Assembly (NCBI GenBank): GCA_000181795.3
Contig: CM012954.1
Location: 15,992,609-16,056,608, forward strand
From: Trichinella spiralis
Taxonomy: Eukaryota > Nematoda > Enoplea > Trichinellida > Trichinellidae
Direction of reading: 5' to 3'
Length of the DNA stretch: 64,000 nt
The notes below the pieces were generated by a model. It had not been told where the DNA came from, did no database searches, and saw only the letters and a list, made by a program, of their open reading frames with translations. The position numbers and the translations under genes are program-made. This document shows positions 36,442 to 49,015 of this stretch, piece by piece; the stretch's first letter is position 1; every line of letters starts with the position of its first letter.

Positions 36442-36882
36442 TCTCATACACACCCACAAACAGACATTCACACGCACACACATTCATACATACACATTAC
36501 ACACACGCGTGCATACATATATATATATATTTATATATATATACAAATTGCAGCTGACTCTTTTCACTATTGTTGTGGCATTCTTGCGTGCATTGACGAA
36601 CGAACGCTCTTTCCGCTTCGTCATTGCTTCTCTCTATCAAGCTTCTAACTGGCCAATCAGTTGATCGGTCGGTTAACAGCAACAAGCAAGCACAGCTACT
36701 AGTAATTCTTACTCTTTCGCTTTTTCCTTTGCTCCGTTCAGCTCGAGCAAAAGCAAACCTCTATCACACTCAATTGCACACTACGAACTACACATCCAGT
36801 TGCAGCCGGTTGTTGCGGTGTCAGTCTTTTCCCAATCAGCCGTTGCGTCTGGTCAGTAAATGTGGTGGTGGTGGTGGTGTAG
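36108..36882 (+). repeat. Myosin upstream region, copy 2, starting at the gap
   Basis: Second copy of 35,313-36,097. Its first ~70 bp carry insertion-like differences (atgttggttgtgagtaattt against atgttgttgtgagtattt), and its far end is clean and runs into the unique sequence leading to the myosin start codon. This copy is therefore the one joined correctly to the gene. Confidence 0.85.
36303..36310 (+). promoter_or_regulatory. TATA box of the myosin gene (copy 2)
   Basis: Same gcagtataaatagccgc context as copy 1, ~850 bp upstream of the start codon. If the duplication is an assembly artefact this is the real core promoter. A first non-coding exon would begin about 30 bp downstream, near gcggacgtgcg. 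Confidence 0.6.
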
Positions 36883-37155
36883 TTCTTCAATTCTAACTAA
36901 CTAACTAACCAACCGACTAGCTTGCTTATACTACTTTGCTAGTTTTATTCAATCTTCACTTTATATTCTGTGTTCATGAATGTCTGTTGCTTTGATTTCC
37001 TCCTCTTCTCTTTTATCCATCTATCTGTTTGTCTGTTTTCATAGTATATTATAACCATTCATATCATCTCATCTTCGATTGTATTGCCGCTTTCAATAAG
37101 GAAAACTGTCGCTGTCAGTCGAATTCAGTCAATTTTCACTTATTCTAGCTCAGCA

Positions 37156-40100
37156 ATGTCGTACGTGAATCCCGAAGACGATCCCGGATGGCAGTATTTG
37201 CGCCAAAAGGCCGAACAAGCTTTACAAGACCAGATGAAAGCTTACGACAGCAAAAAGAACTGCTGGATACCGGATGCGACCGAAGGTTTCATCGCGGCCG
37301 AGATCAAGAGCACCAAAGGTGACATGATCACCGTGATGAGTGCCAAAGGAAACGAAGTATACAAATTTAAAAAACAAATAAAGGCTCAATGATTCTTCTC
37401 TCAATGATGTTGTTGTTCTTTTCGTTTTAAGGTAACTTTGAAAAAGGAAATGGTTCAAGAAATGAATCCACCAAAATTCGAAAAAACAGAAGACATGGCC
37501 AACTTGACGTTCCTCAACGAAGCTAGCGTGTTGCACAATCTCCGCCAACGCTATTATTCAATGATGATTTATGTAATTTGAAAGCAATAGAAAAAAAAAT
37601 ATATATAGATATAACACTATTCATCTGACACGTTAATTTTCTCAATGTTGTAGACATATTCAGGCCTGTTTTGCGTGGTCATAAATCCGTACAAACGTTT
37701 GCCAATTTACACGGAATCAGTGATCAAGTTGTACATGGGCCGTCGGCGAAATGAAATGCCACCACATCTGTTCGCCACATCCGATGAAGCTTACCGAAAC
37801 ATGGTCCAAGATCGAGCCAACCAAAGTATGCTGATCACCGGTGAATCTGGTGCCGGCAAGACGGAAAATACAAAAAAAGTAATCGCCTATTTTGCCATCG
37901 TCGGTGCTACTCAGGCAGCCATGGCTTCCGGAGATAAGAAGCCGGTATGTGTATTGTTGTTGCTGGTGTTGGTGTTTTTCCAAATCAAATTTCCTATTTT
38001 TTTTCCTTCTATTTCAAGCAACAAGCCACATTGGAAGAACAAATTGTGCAAACCAATCCTGTATTGGAAGCATTCGGCAATGCGAAAACAGTACGTAACA
38101 ACAATTCGTCTCGATTTGGCAAATTCATTCGTGTCCACTTCAACAAACTCGGCAAACTGACTGGAGGCGATATTGAGCATTGTAATTTGAAGAACTTTAT
38201 TTAAAATTTAAATTTTTCACTTTTCACTTGTTTTCAAATTTTATACAGATTTGCTTGAAAAATCTCGTGTAATTCGACAAGCACCAGGCGAACGATGCTT
38301 TCACATTTTCTACCAAATGATGTCTGGACAACTCAAAGGACTGAGAGGTATACATCATTTATAGAGATATGCATGTGAGGAAAAAAAACGCCAATTTTAC
38401 GCATTTCTAGAGTCGTTGAGATTGACAAAAGATCTACGTTATTATCATTTTGTCTCTCAAGCTGAACTGACTATCGACGGGGTTGATGACAAAGAAGAAA
38501 TGAAAGTTACAGATGTAAGTACAATTATTTACAATATTGAATAATATTGTAGGTCTATTCCATTTTGTCTTTTTTATTGTACTTTTGATGATGATCAGTA
38601 ACTGATTGATTTCAGTATTCGTTCGATGTGATGGGATTTGAACAAGAAGAAAAAGATAATTTGTACAAACTGTGCGCAGCCATCATGCACATGGGCGAAA
38701 TGAAATTCAAACAACGTCCTCGTGAAGAACAAGCCGAAGTTGACACTTTGGAAGGTCTGTAATGCAGATGTAGATCCCATTATTACTGTTATTATTAGTT
38801 TATGTTCATTTTCATGTTTCATCACTTTTTTTTTCAATTTGCTTCAGATGCTGAAAATGCTTGTCACTGCTTCGGTGTCAATCATGAAGAATTTGCCAAA
38901 GCGCTCATCAAACCAAGAGTACGCGTCGGTACTGAATGGGTGAACAAGGGGCAAAATTTGGACCAAGTAAAATAGTAGATCAAATCGGATCATCAGATTT
39001 GGATAAAAAAAAATTTCGTTCCAGGTTCACTGGGCAGTGGGCGCTTTGGCCAAGGCGATCTATTCGCGCATGTTCCACTGGCTGATTGTCCGCTGCAACA
39101 AAACTCTGAGCATGAAAGATATGGAAAAGGCATTTTTCATTGGTGTACTCGATATTGCCGGTTTTGAAATTTTCGATTTGAATTCATTTGAACAATTGTG
39201 GATCAATTTTGTCAACGAACGTTTGCAACAGTTTTTCAACCATCACATGTTCGTACTTGAACAAGAAGAATACCAACGTGAAGGAATAAAATGGGAATTC
39301 ATCGATTTCGGCTTGGATTTGCAAGCTTGCATTGATCTTCTTGAAAAGGTAATAAATTTTAAAATTGTTTTTCATCATTTCTTTTCCATGATTTGTGTTT
39401 TTTTTCTTTCAATGTTAATTTCTTTTTCAATCATATAAATTCTTCTATTTTTCCATAAACAACAACAACGCTAATAATAATAATAATAATAATAAGAGTA
39501 GCAAAGCATTGACGATGATGATGATGACGACAACGACGACAACAACAACAACAACAACATTAGCATTAATAACACCATCTATCTATGTGAGGTTATTCTT
39601 TGTTTCAACTTTTCATTGCTGAGATTCATTTGAACAATAATCAAATGGCAAAATTTTCAACTTGATCGCCACACACTTGCTTAGCACATATGCTGAAGAA
39701 ACAGCCGTTTGCGCATGCTTCCCTCTCTTTCTTTGCTTACTTACTTTTGCAACATATGCAATTGACAAAGTGCCGGCCGCATTGTGTGCATCGCAAAAAC
39801 TTGCTTATTATAATATATTATATATTAGCTAACTTAACTGACAATAATGTACATACTTTATATATACTAGACGTAGTTTAGCTACTTTTGCCCCTCTTTC
39901 ATCTACGCTTTCTTCTTTGAACAGAAAAAAACATTATTATTATTATTGTTATTCCTTCTAACCAACTACAACTATGAGAACAATATGAACACGATGACGT
40001 CTCCCTGCATAACTAACAATCCGAACAACCCTGACTAAAATAACCAGTTTATCGATAACAAGCTTAAAATGAAAAAAGTCTACAGATTTGTACTTTTGTT

Positions 40101-43100
40101 TCATATTTTGTAAAATTTCAAATAATTTTCTTAGCAAAAAAAACAAAACAAAATTCTTTTTCCTCTAAATTATCAATCAAGCAAATAATGAATTTTATCA
40201 ATATTCGCTGTGATAAGCAACCGCTGATGAAATATATAGTTACTACATGTAGGGTAGGTAGATTGGAAGGATGCAATACTTGCGCAGTGAAATATTAAAC
40301 AATTTGAAATGATCAAATTTTGTAAAACTGACAAAATTTGCAAAAGGAAAATAATCAATTGTACAGCTAGATAAGGTCTAATCTAAGCAACTGAATTTAG
40401 CATTCTATAGTGGCAAATGTTTCGTGTGCAGAACAATTGCTCAGTGGAAAATATTGCTATAAGAAATAATTTGATCAGTTGTCACTGAACAGCAGTTGAT
40501 TTTGACATGAGAGAAATTCGAGAAAAAAGTTCCACCATCACCGAGAAGATAACATGTTTTATATTTGTGCATTATATATTTTAAAATAAGTAAACGGTAA
40601 AAATGATTCACTTACCAAATTGTATTTTATTCTGTTGTTGTTGTTGTTGTTGTTGCTTTCAAAAACTGCTTCAATAAAATGATCCACCAATACGCAATTG
40701 CTGAAAAAAAATAATAAAATTATAAGCAATACATTTAAATTAAATTAAATTAAATTAATTTGATAATATCAAATGTTTTCAATTATTGAAAATAGCAATA
40801 TTATTCGCGCCACTATTTAGCCACTTGGTATTGTATCAATGTTGGACGAAGAATGCATTGTACCAAAAGCAACCGACATGACTTATGTGCAAAAATTGAA
40901 CGACCAACATTTGGGCAAACATCCGAATTATCAAAAAGCGAAACCACCAAAAGCGAAACAAGCCGAAGCTCATTTCGCTCTGGTCCACTACGCAGGTACT
41001 GTGCGCTACAATGTCAACGGCTGGTTGGAGAAGAACAAAGATCCACTAAATGACACTGCCGTCAACGTGCTTAAACATGCCAATGGAAATCAGCTTCTTC
41101 TGGACATTTGGAAAGATTACCAAACTCAAGAAGAAGCTTTAGAAGCATCAAAAACAGGTACAGTATAATTTTTAAACATCCTCTGTTTTTTTTATAATTG
41201 TACAAAATGAATGAATGATTTATATTTTTTTGTAGGAGGTGAGTGAATCACAATACCGAAATCGCTCGCTCAGTCGATCGAGAGAAGAAAGAAAAGAAAA
41301 AATAATTTTCAAATAAAAAAAATAATATGCTTTTTAATACTTTGATTTCGTTTAGGTTCTAGTAAAAAGAAAGGCAAATCGTCTTCATTCATGACTGTCT
41401 CGATGATGTACCGTGTATGTTTCGTTGAAAAATTATTTTGATGCAAAAAATGAATATTGGAATTTTCAGGAAAGTTTGAACAATTTGATGAGCATGTTGA
41501 ACAGCACCCATCCGCATTTCATTCGCTGCATTATCCCGAATGAGCAGAAAAAAAGCGGCCTGATCGAGGCAAGTCTGGTGCTCAATCAGCTCACTTGCAA
41601 CGGTGTGTTGGAAGGAATTCGAATTTGCCGCAAAGGTTTCCCCAACAGAGTTCAATATCCAGATTTCAAACATCGGTAAACGTTGATCACCGATTGAATC
41701 TTATTTATTATTATACAAGTATTATTAAATTTTTTTCAGTTACGCAATATTGGCTAGCGATGAAGCTCATTCATCCGAAGATGCAAAAGTGGCTAGCGAG
41801 AAAATGGTTGACCGAATGGTTGTGGATAAAGTATTCAGCGAAGAAGAGCATCGTATCGGTTTGACTAAAGTAACTTAATTAATTAATTACTTCGCTTGTT
41901 TGTTGATGCTTGAACTTATTATTATTATTATTTTAATATTTCCAAAAAAAACTAAAAATCCCAATCTCCTGTTCAGATCTTTTTCAAAGCTGGTGTTCTG
42001 GCCAGATTGGAAGAAATCCGCGATCAAAAATTGTCGGACATTCTTACTGGCTTCCAAGCGCAAGCTCGTTGGTATCTCGGCAAGATTGATGCCAAACGTC
42101 GTGAAGAACAACGGTGGGTTCATCATCATCATTATTATTATCATCATTATCATTGAAATCATCAATTTTAACGCTGTTGAAATTTCAACGCGCGCTTCTA
42201 CATTTTCAGAACTGGCCTGTTGATTATTCAACGCAACATTCGAACTTGGCTCAAATTGCGCAACTGGCATTGGTTCAAACTGTACGGAAAAGTGAAACCG
42301 ATGCTCCGTTCAAGCAAAATGGAAGAAGAAATGCAAAAACTCGAAGACAAAATCAAAGTAAAATATAAAAAATGATCAAAATTATTCTATTATATTATTA
42401 TGCACAAATTATTAATTTGAAAATAACTATAATGTTCAGGAATTGGAAGGCAATTTGAACAATGAAGAGAAAACTCGCAAAGATTTGGAAGGTCAGTTGG
42501 CGAAATTAATCCAAGAAAAGAACGACCTGTTCACACAATTACAAAGTGAAAAGGGCAATCTCAGTTCGTCTGAGGAGAAAATTCAAAAATTAACCTCTCA
42601 AAAATCGGACCTCGAACGTCAAGTGAACGTACGTTGAGTAGTTTTTTTTTCATTCTTTATTTATTAATAATATGATGAAATGTATGTTTGTTTTTCCATA
42701 AAGGATTTGAGCGATCGATTGAATAATCAAGAAGAACGTGGAGCCGAATTGCAAAAGGCGAAAAAGAAAGTCGAATCGGAATGCGAAAATTTGAATAGGA
42801 AAATTCAAGATTTGGAACTGAGCTTGAGAAAAGCCGAATCGGAAAAACAATCTCGAGACAATCAAATTCGAAGCCTTCAGGATGAAATGACCAGCCAGGA
42901 TGAATTGGCCGGCAAATTGAACAAAGAAAAGAAACACCAAGAGGAAGTGAATCGCAAATTGATGGAAGATTTGCAATCCGAAGAGGACAAAGTCAACCAT
43001 TTGAACAAGCTGAAGTCCAAACTTGAACAACAATTAGATGATGTAATAATTATGCAAGAATGATTGCAAGCAATTACAAATATATAGTTTCTTTTTGTAT

Positions 43101-46100
43101 AACAGCTTGAAGATAGTCTTGAACGGGAAAAACGAGCCCGTCAAGATGTGGAAAAAGGCAAACGAAAAGTGGAGGGTGATATTCGTGTTGCGCATGAAAA
43201 TATCGACGAAATCAACAAGCAAAAGCACGATTTAGAAAGCAATTTGAAAAAGTAATAATACTTCCTTCATCTTTTCTTGTATATTTTATAAATTCAAATT
43301 TTTTTTCAGGAAAGAACAAGAAATGCAAGCATTGTCCAGCAAACTCGAAGATGAACAAGGTCTAGTAGCGAAAATGCAACGCCAAATCAAAGAACTGCAA
43401 ACCCGTATACAAGAATTGGAAGAAGAATTGGAACAGGAACGTCAGGCCAGGTCGAAGTCAGAAAAGGTCCGCAACGATTTGCAACGTCAATTGGAAGAGC
43501 TCAGCGAACGTTTGGACGAAGCCGGCGGTGCTACCCAAGCCCAATTGGAGATGAACAAAAAGCGCGAAGCTGAACTAGCGAAACTTAGACGAGATCTCGA
43601 AGAGGCAAATATGAATCACGAAGGTCAGCTAGCATCGTTGCGCAAAAAGCACAACGACGCCGTAGCCGAAATGAGCGACCAGCTCGATCAAGTTCAAAAA
43701 GCCAAAGCCAAGTGAGATTTTTTATAAGAGAGAGAAAAAATGCTAATTTCAAATTCTCAATTTTCAAGATCCGACAAAGAGAAAGTCGCCTATCAACGAG
43801 AATTGGAAGATTTGCACGCAGCTATGGATCAAGAGAACAAAGCGAAACAAGATGCGGATCGCTTTTCCAAACAATTGGAATTACAAGTAATTCAATTACA
43901 ATTGTCATCAGTCGGTTTTTGCAATTGGGATTCTTTTCAGATGGCTGAATTGCAAGCCAAAAACGACGAACAAACCAGACAATTGCACGATTATACAAAC
44001 ATGAAAAACCGTATCAACAGCGAAAATGCCGACTTGATGCGACAATTGGAAGACGCGGAATCGCAGTTGAATTCGTTGAATCGCCTGAAATCCCAATACC
44101 AAACCCAATTGGAAGAGGCGAAACGTACAGCCGACGAAGAGACCCGTGAACGGCACAATTTGGCCGCCCAATTGAAAAATATGGAACATGAAAATCAGTC
44201 GCTACGAGAACAACTCGAAGAAGAAGCCGAGTCGAAAACGGAAATGCAAAGGCACATATCCAAATTGAACGCCGAAATACAACAGTGGAAGGCGAAATTC
44301 GAAAGTGAAGGTCTTGCCCGAGTAGACGAAATAGAAGAGGCGAAGTGAGTATTTTTTTTGGGGGGGGGGGTGAAGTGTGTAGTTTTTCTTGGTCTTGTTA
44401 TTGGATAATTGTAATTTCAGGCGCAAATTAACGCAAAAAGTTCAAGAAATGCAAGAAGCATTCGAAGCCGCCAATGGAAAAATTGCTTCATTGGAAAAGA
44501 TTCGTCACAAACTTCTCGGTGAAATTGACGATGCCCAAGTGGATGTAGAACGGGTGAGTCATATTTGGTCGTAAAAATTAATATATACATTTATTTATAT
44601 ATGTTTTTTTTCTACCATTTCCTACACAACAGGCTAACAATTACGCCGCACAGTTGGAGAAGAAGCAGAAAGGCTTCGACAAAATTGTCGACGAGTGGAA
44701 GAAAAAATGCGACGACTTGTCGTCAGAATTGGACGCAAGTCAACGCGAAAATCGTCACCTAAGCACTGAATGCTTCAAGTTGAAAAATTCACAAGACGAA
44801 TTAATTGAACAAATCGAAGCGGTTCGTCGGGAAAATAAAAATCTCGTCCAAGAAATCAAAGACATCACAGATCAACTGGGCGAAGGTGGTCGCTCTGTAC
44901 ACGAGCTGCAGAAAGTTGTCCGTCGACTTGAACTTGAAAAAGAAGAACTTCAAGTATGCCATTTTATTGTGTGGATTTAAATAAAATTAATTTCAATTGT
45001 CATTCAGCAAGCACTGGATGAAGCAGAGTCGGCTTTGGAAGCTGAAGAAAGCAAAGTTATGCGTGCACAGGTGGAAGTTTCACAGATACGTCAAGAAATT
45101 GAAAAACGCATCCGTGAAAAAGAGGAAGAATTTGAAAATACCCGCAAAAATCACCAACGTGCTTTGGATTCGATGCAGGCAACGTTGGAATCCGAAGCCA
45201 AAGGTCGAGCTGAAGCTTTGCGCTTGAAGAAGAAGCTCGAATCGGATATCAATGAACTGGAAATTGCCCTTGATCATGCCAACAAAGCCAACGCCGACGC
45301 CCAGAAGAACATCAAAATGTACCAAGACCAAGTCAAAGAATTGCAGATGCACATCGAGGACGAGCAAAGACAACGCGAAGAAATTCGGGAACAATTCCAT
45401 GCTTCAGAGAAGCGTTGTGCCATGTTGCAGAGTGAAAAGGAAGAATACATGACCGCTTCTGAACAAGTACCGTTTTGTTTATGAAATTTAAATATTCAAC
45501 ATATTGCTTCGTGTTCATTTATTTGTTTGTTTGTTTGTTTGTTTTCAAAACTCAGGCTGAACGTGCACGACGTCAAGCTGAAGCTGAATTGTACGAACTT
45601 CGTGAACAAGTCAACGAACTTTCCTCAACCAATGCCTCTTTGAGTGCTATTAAACGCAAACTCGAAGGGGAACTGCAAGCTTTGCATGTAAGTAACGGAA
45701 CATCATAATTGTTTTTAAATAAAATATTACATAATATTTATATCCATTATCTCTAATTTTGATAATTTTGATCAAGGCTGAATTGGATGACACGTTGAAT
45801 GAGTTGAAGAAAGTGGACGAACAATGCAAGAAAGCAATGACCGATGCGGCTCGTCTGGCTGAAGAACTTCGTCAAGAACAAGAGCACAGTATGCATGTAG
45901 AACGTATGCGTAAAGGTTTGGAACAACAAGTGAAAGTAAGAAAAAACAAATAACTGAAATTAATTTTCTATTGAAATTAATCAAAAATTCATTAATTTTC
46001 AAGGAAATGCAAGTTCGCCTAGATGAAGCCGAACAAGCGGCTCTGAAAGGTGGAAAGAAGATCATTCAAAAATTGGAACAACGCGTATGCTTTGTTTTTA

Positions 46101-46782
46101 AAAATAAATATATAAATAAATAGCTTTCTGTTATCTAATTTTACAACAGATACGAGAATTGGAACAAGAATTAGACTTGGAACAACGCAGACACCAAGAA
46201 ACAGACAAGAACATGCGCAAACAGGATCGTAGAATCAAAGAAACCGAATTCCAGGTTTTTTGAAACAATTTTGTTCTATAAATTTACATATGGATGGAAT
46301 AGTTTAAATTAATGCCCTTCTAAATTGCAGCTTGAAGAGGACAAAAAGAATGCCGAACGTATGCAAGATTTGATCGACAAATTGCAACAAAAATTAAAGA
46401 CCTACAAACGACAGATTGAAGAGGCGGTAAAAAACTGTTTGAATAAATTGTTGTTTAAAAATATTTTTTAATTTGACATATGAATATTTATGATTAAAGG
46501 AAGAATTAGCAGCTACAAACTTGTCCAAATATCGTCAACTGCAACAACAGCTCGAAGATGCAGAAGAGCGGGCTGATATTGCTGAAAATTCTCTAGCAAA
46601 ATTGCGCGCTAAGAACAGAAGCTCAACGTCGGTCGGTGGCAACATGGCCATTTCGCATTCGGTAATATGATTTTCAATTTTTCATCAAATTACATTTTAA
46701 AAAATAATAAATACATCTATTCAAGGCTTCCGGTATTCTGAGAAGCGCAAGCCGCGCTAGAATGACCAACAACATGGACTGA
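37156..46782 (+). CDS. myo-3: Muscle myosin II heavy chain, MYO-3-like
   Basis: Complete, 1966 aa in 31 GT-AG exons: 37156-37356, 37432-37572, 37654-37944, 38019-38181, 38249-38347, 38411-38514, 38616-38754, 38848-38966, 39025-39348, 40821-41157, 41356-41414, 41470-41675, 41740-41869, 41977-42113, 42210-42357, 42440-42628, 42704-43042, 43106-43251, 43310-43711, 43769-43886, 43941-44344, 44421-44553, 44633-44953, 45008-45466, 45556-45687, 45777-45935, 46004-46084, 46150-46254, 46331-46426, 46500-46661, 46726-46782. P-loop GESGAGKT at ~177-184, switch [11 protein letters not shown] at ~238-247, switch [10 protein letters not shown] at ~462-469, loop 2 with KKKGK at ~640-650, SH helix [13 protein letters not shown] at ~700-712. 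The coiled-coil rod runs from ~850 to near 1930, with a short tail rich in Ser and Arg. Sarcomeric thick-filament motor. Phrases such as [17 protein letters not shown] and [11 protein letters not shown] resemble MYO-3 more than UNC-54, from memory. Acceptor-like ctag/cag lie 3-8 nt before the ATG. Confidence 0.97.
39349..40820 (+). other. Long intron 9 of the myosin gene
   Basis: At 1.47 kb it is far longer than the other introns of this gene. It holds (AAT)n, (GAT)n, (GAC)n and (CAA)n runs at about 39,475-39,560 and a (TTG)n run at about 40,634-40,655. No alternative myosin exon is visible in it. Confidence 0.8.
41236..41238 (+). other. Candidate 3-nt microexon (or recursive splice site) in myosin loop 2
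   Basis: In the intron between exons 10 and 11, tatttttttgtag is followed by GAG and then gtgagtgaat. Including GAG keeps the frame (T-G-G-S instead of T-G-S) in loop 2, the variable actin-binding loop. Read differently, the AG of GAG directly abuts GTGAGT, as in a recursive (ratchet) site. Confidence 0.35.
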
Positions 46783-49007
46783 TCGCTGCTTTGCAAACGG
46801 TGATTCCTATCAATTCCACGAAGAATCGTTAATATTAAAATTATTTATCACGTTCGCGCCCGTCAATAATTACGCAAAAATGCAGTCAAAACAAAGAGAT
46901 CGTATTAGTGAGCAATTGTTTCTAATTTTCTTAGGCTGTATCCCGTAAAATAAGCACTGGATTTTTGCCTTCTTATTTACTGCTCTACCCCAGTTTAGAT
47001 TGTGTAGTTACATGTAACCGTTTTCTGAATCATATTTCTATAATCTTTTATTCTATTTTTATCTGTTTGCCTGTCTACTATATAAGCTATATTACAAAAT
47101 TATTCCCCCAATTGAGAAACCATTCTGAAAAACAATTTCAGAGCAGTGTTTCTTTCACTTTCTTGTTTTCACCTTATAAAATGCTTTGAGTGCGCGTTTC
47201 TTGCTGCAAGAATAAAGAACGGCCCTAATAGAAAACAAATTTTTTAAATCCATGATTCTGTGCAAATAATAAATAATGACAAATAAGAAATTAAAAATTT
47301 AATTTTTATTTATTCTTCGTGAAAAGACTACAAAAAATACAGCAGAAACTTTTATGCCCAATGCTGTTGAATTGAAATTTACTCAACAAGAGAAAAGCCA
47401 ACAACATTATGTAGTTTGTATACCGTGTGGATTTTTGAAAATTGTTCATATCAAAGTTGGTGAAAATTTAATTTATAAAACAGATAAACTTCGACGCGTA
47501 TTTTTATTCAAAATTGTATAAAATCAAATTGTATAAATAAGTAAAAAATAAATTCAGAAAAATCTGCCAAATTCAAAAGTAAAAGAAATTGCTAACGATG
47601 ACAAAGACGAACAGAAAGAAAATTAAGCTCTCGAAAAAAATTTTTATCATTACGCATGGTTTATCTGTTGAAAAATATAACATACATACACGCGAGCAAG
47701 GAAATTTGCAATCAGTGTTTTTTTGGAAAAATTAAAAAATGACGAAAATAACACAAGTTTAGAAAAGTTGTATAAAAGATAAATGAAAAGAAAATGAAAA
47801 TTTGCTTACCGAAAAGTGAGGTGCAGCATTGTGGATGGAATATTTTCGAATGAACGCGACCCTACGCAATGTGTCAATGTATCAAAGACATACGATATGA
47901 CGCGTTGTAATTTATTTGAAATTGAATAATTTTCAAGTTCAATTGTATTGTTTAGAAAACAATCTACAGTATGCATTTTTCAAATGGTACGAAATTTATG
48001 CAAAAGTTTGGTTAAAGACGTTTTCAGTTATCGAAATTAACACGAAAAAAACATTTTAATCTCTTTGAAATTACAAAGTATTTTATAATTTATCTTAAAT
48101 AAAATTAAAGAATCTTTCCAATACTTTTGCTGTATAGCTAATTTTCAATTTGCATTTTATGCACTGAACTTCATGCTGTTATTATCCAGAATTTATTGAT
48201 AAAATCTACTTGGTGTAAAAAATTAAAACAAAGTGTTAAAGTGAAAATTTTCACCATTATAGATTGAGTGAAAAATTGTTCGCTTGTGTTATATAACAAT
48301 GCTATAACAGGTGATGCAATAATTTGATACTACTATTTGCTTGTCAGTTGTTCACAACGGAAAGACCACGTAGATGACGATGACTTCAGACAATTGAAAA
48401 TTACTTTCAAAAAATGCTAATAAATCAAAAACTGAGCGGCTGTTCAAATTTACAATCTCCGATAATAATTGGCGTAAAATTTATAATCATAATTTCTAAC
48501 GTCATTCAATTTGTTAATGTTATTAGAATTCGAAATTTTAATTAATGAATTTTCCAAAAGAGTGACAATTTTTCGTTCTGAATTGCTGGCTTCATTGCAA
48601 TGATTCAAAAAAAAGTTACTTCTAATAGAGTGAAAAAATAGTAGATGTTTTGAAAAAATAACTTTTGTAAAACTCAAATTTTCAAATTTCCAACTGTATA
48701 TTGTAATTTTGTTTTCTTGAATATTGCTAACAATGAAATTGCAACACAATTTCACGTTCCATTCCTTGTTGAACGTTTGTACGAAACAAGTAGTAGTTTT
48801 TTTCAAAAAAAAAATAGCATGTGGTATGTGAAATTTTTGATTACAAAAAACAAGTCAAGAAAAATTATTGTTCACTGGTATTTTTCGTTCAGTTAAACGG
48901 GTTGAGAATGATGACGACGAATATTGAAAAAAAAAATAACCCTTGATCCAATTTTCTTTTTTATTTGTGAAATAATCAACCTTGGTTCACATACATCGTC
49001 GACCGGA
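46783..49007. other. myosin 3'UTR and intergenic DNA
   Basis: The first ~450 bp should be the myosin 3'UTR. After that no gene is recognised up to the PKI upstream region; a 118-codon minus-strand frame at 48,450-48,806 has AT-driven composition and no family. Confidence 0.5.
47211..47216 (+). terminator. Likely poly(A) signal of the myosin gene
   Basis: AATAAA 429 bp after the stop codon, in the context gctgcaagaataaagaacgg. Confidence 0.5.
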
Positions 49008-49015
49008 TGACGTCA
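49008..49015. promoter_or_regulatory. Full CRE palindrome TGACGTCA
   Basis: Perfect CREB/ATF palindrome in ggatgacgtcagtc, 1.7 kb upstream of the PKI start codon. Confidence 0.4.

Noticed and set aside
39349-40820. Possible alternative myosin exons in the long intron
   Set aside because: Both strands were read for relay or converter-like sequence and none was found.
48450-48806. 118-codon minus-strand frame after the myosin gene
   Set aside because: Composition (Asn, Ile, Lys, Phe, Ser) follows the AT-rich DNA; no domain and no splice context.
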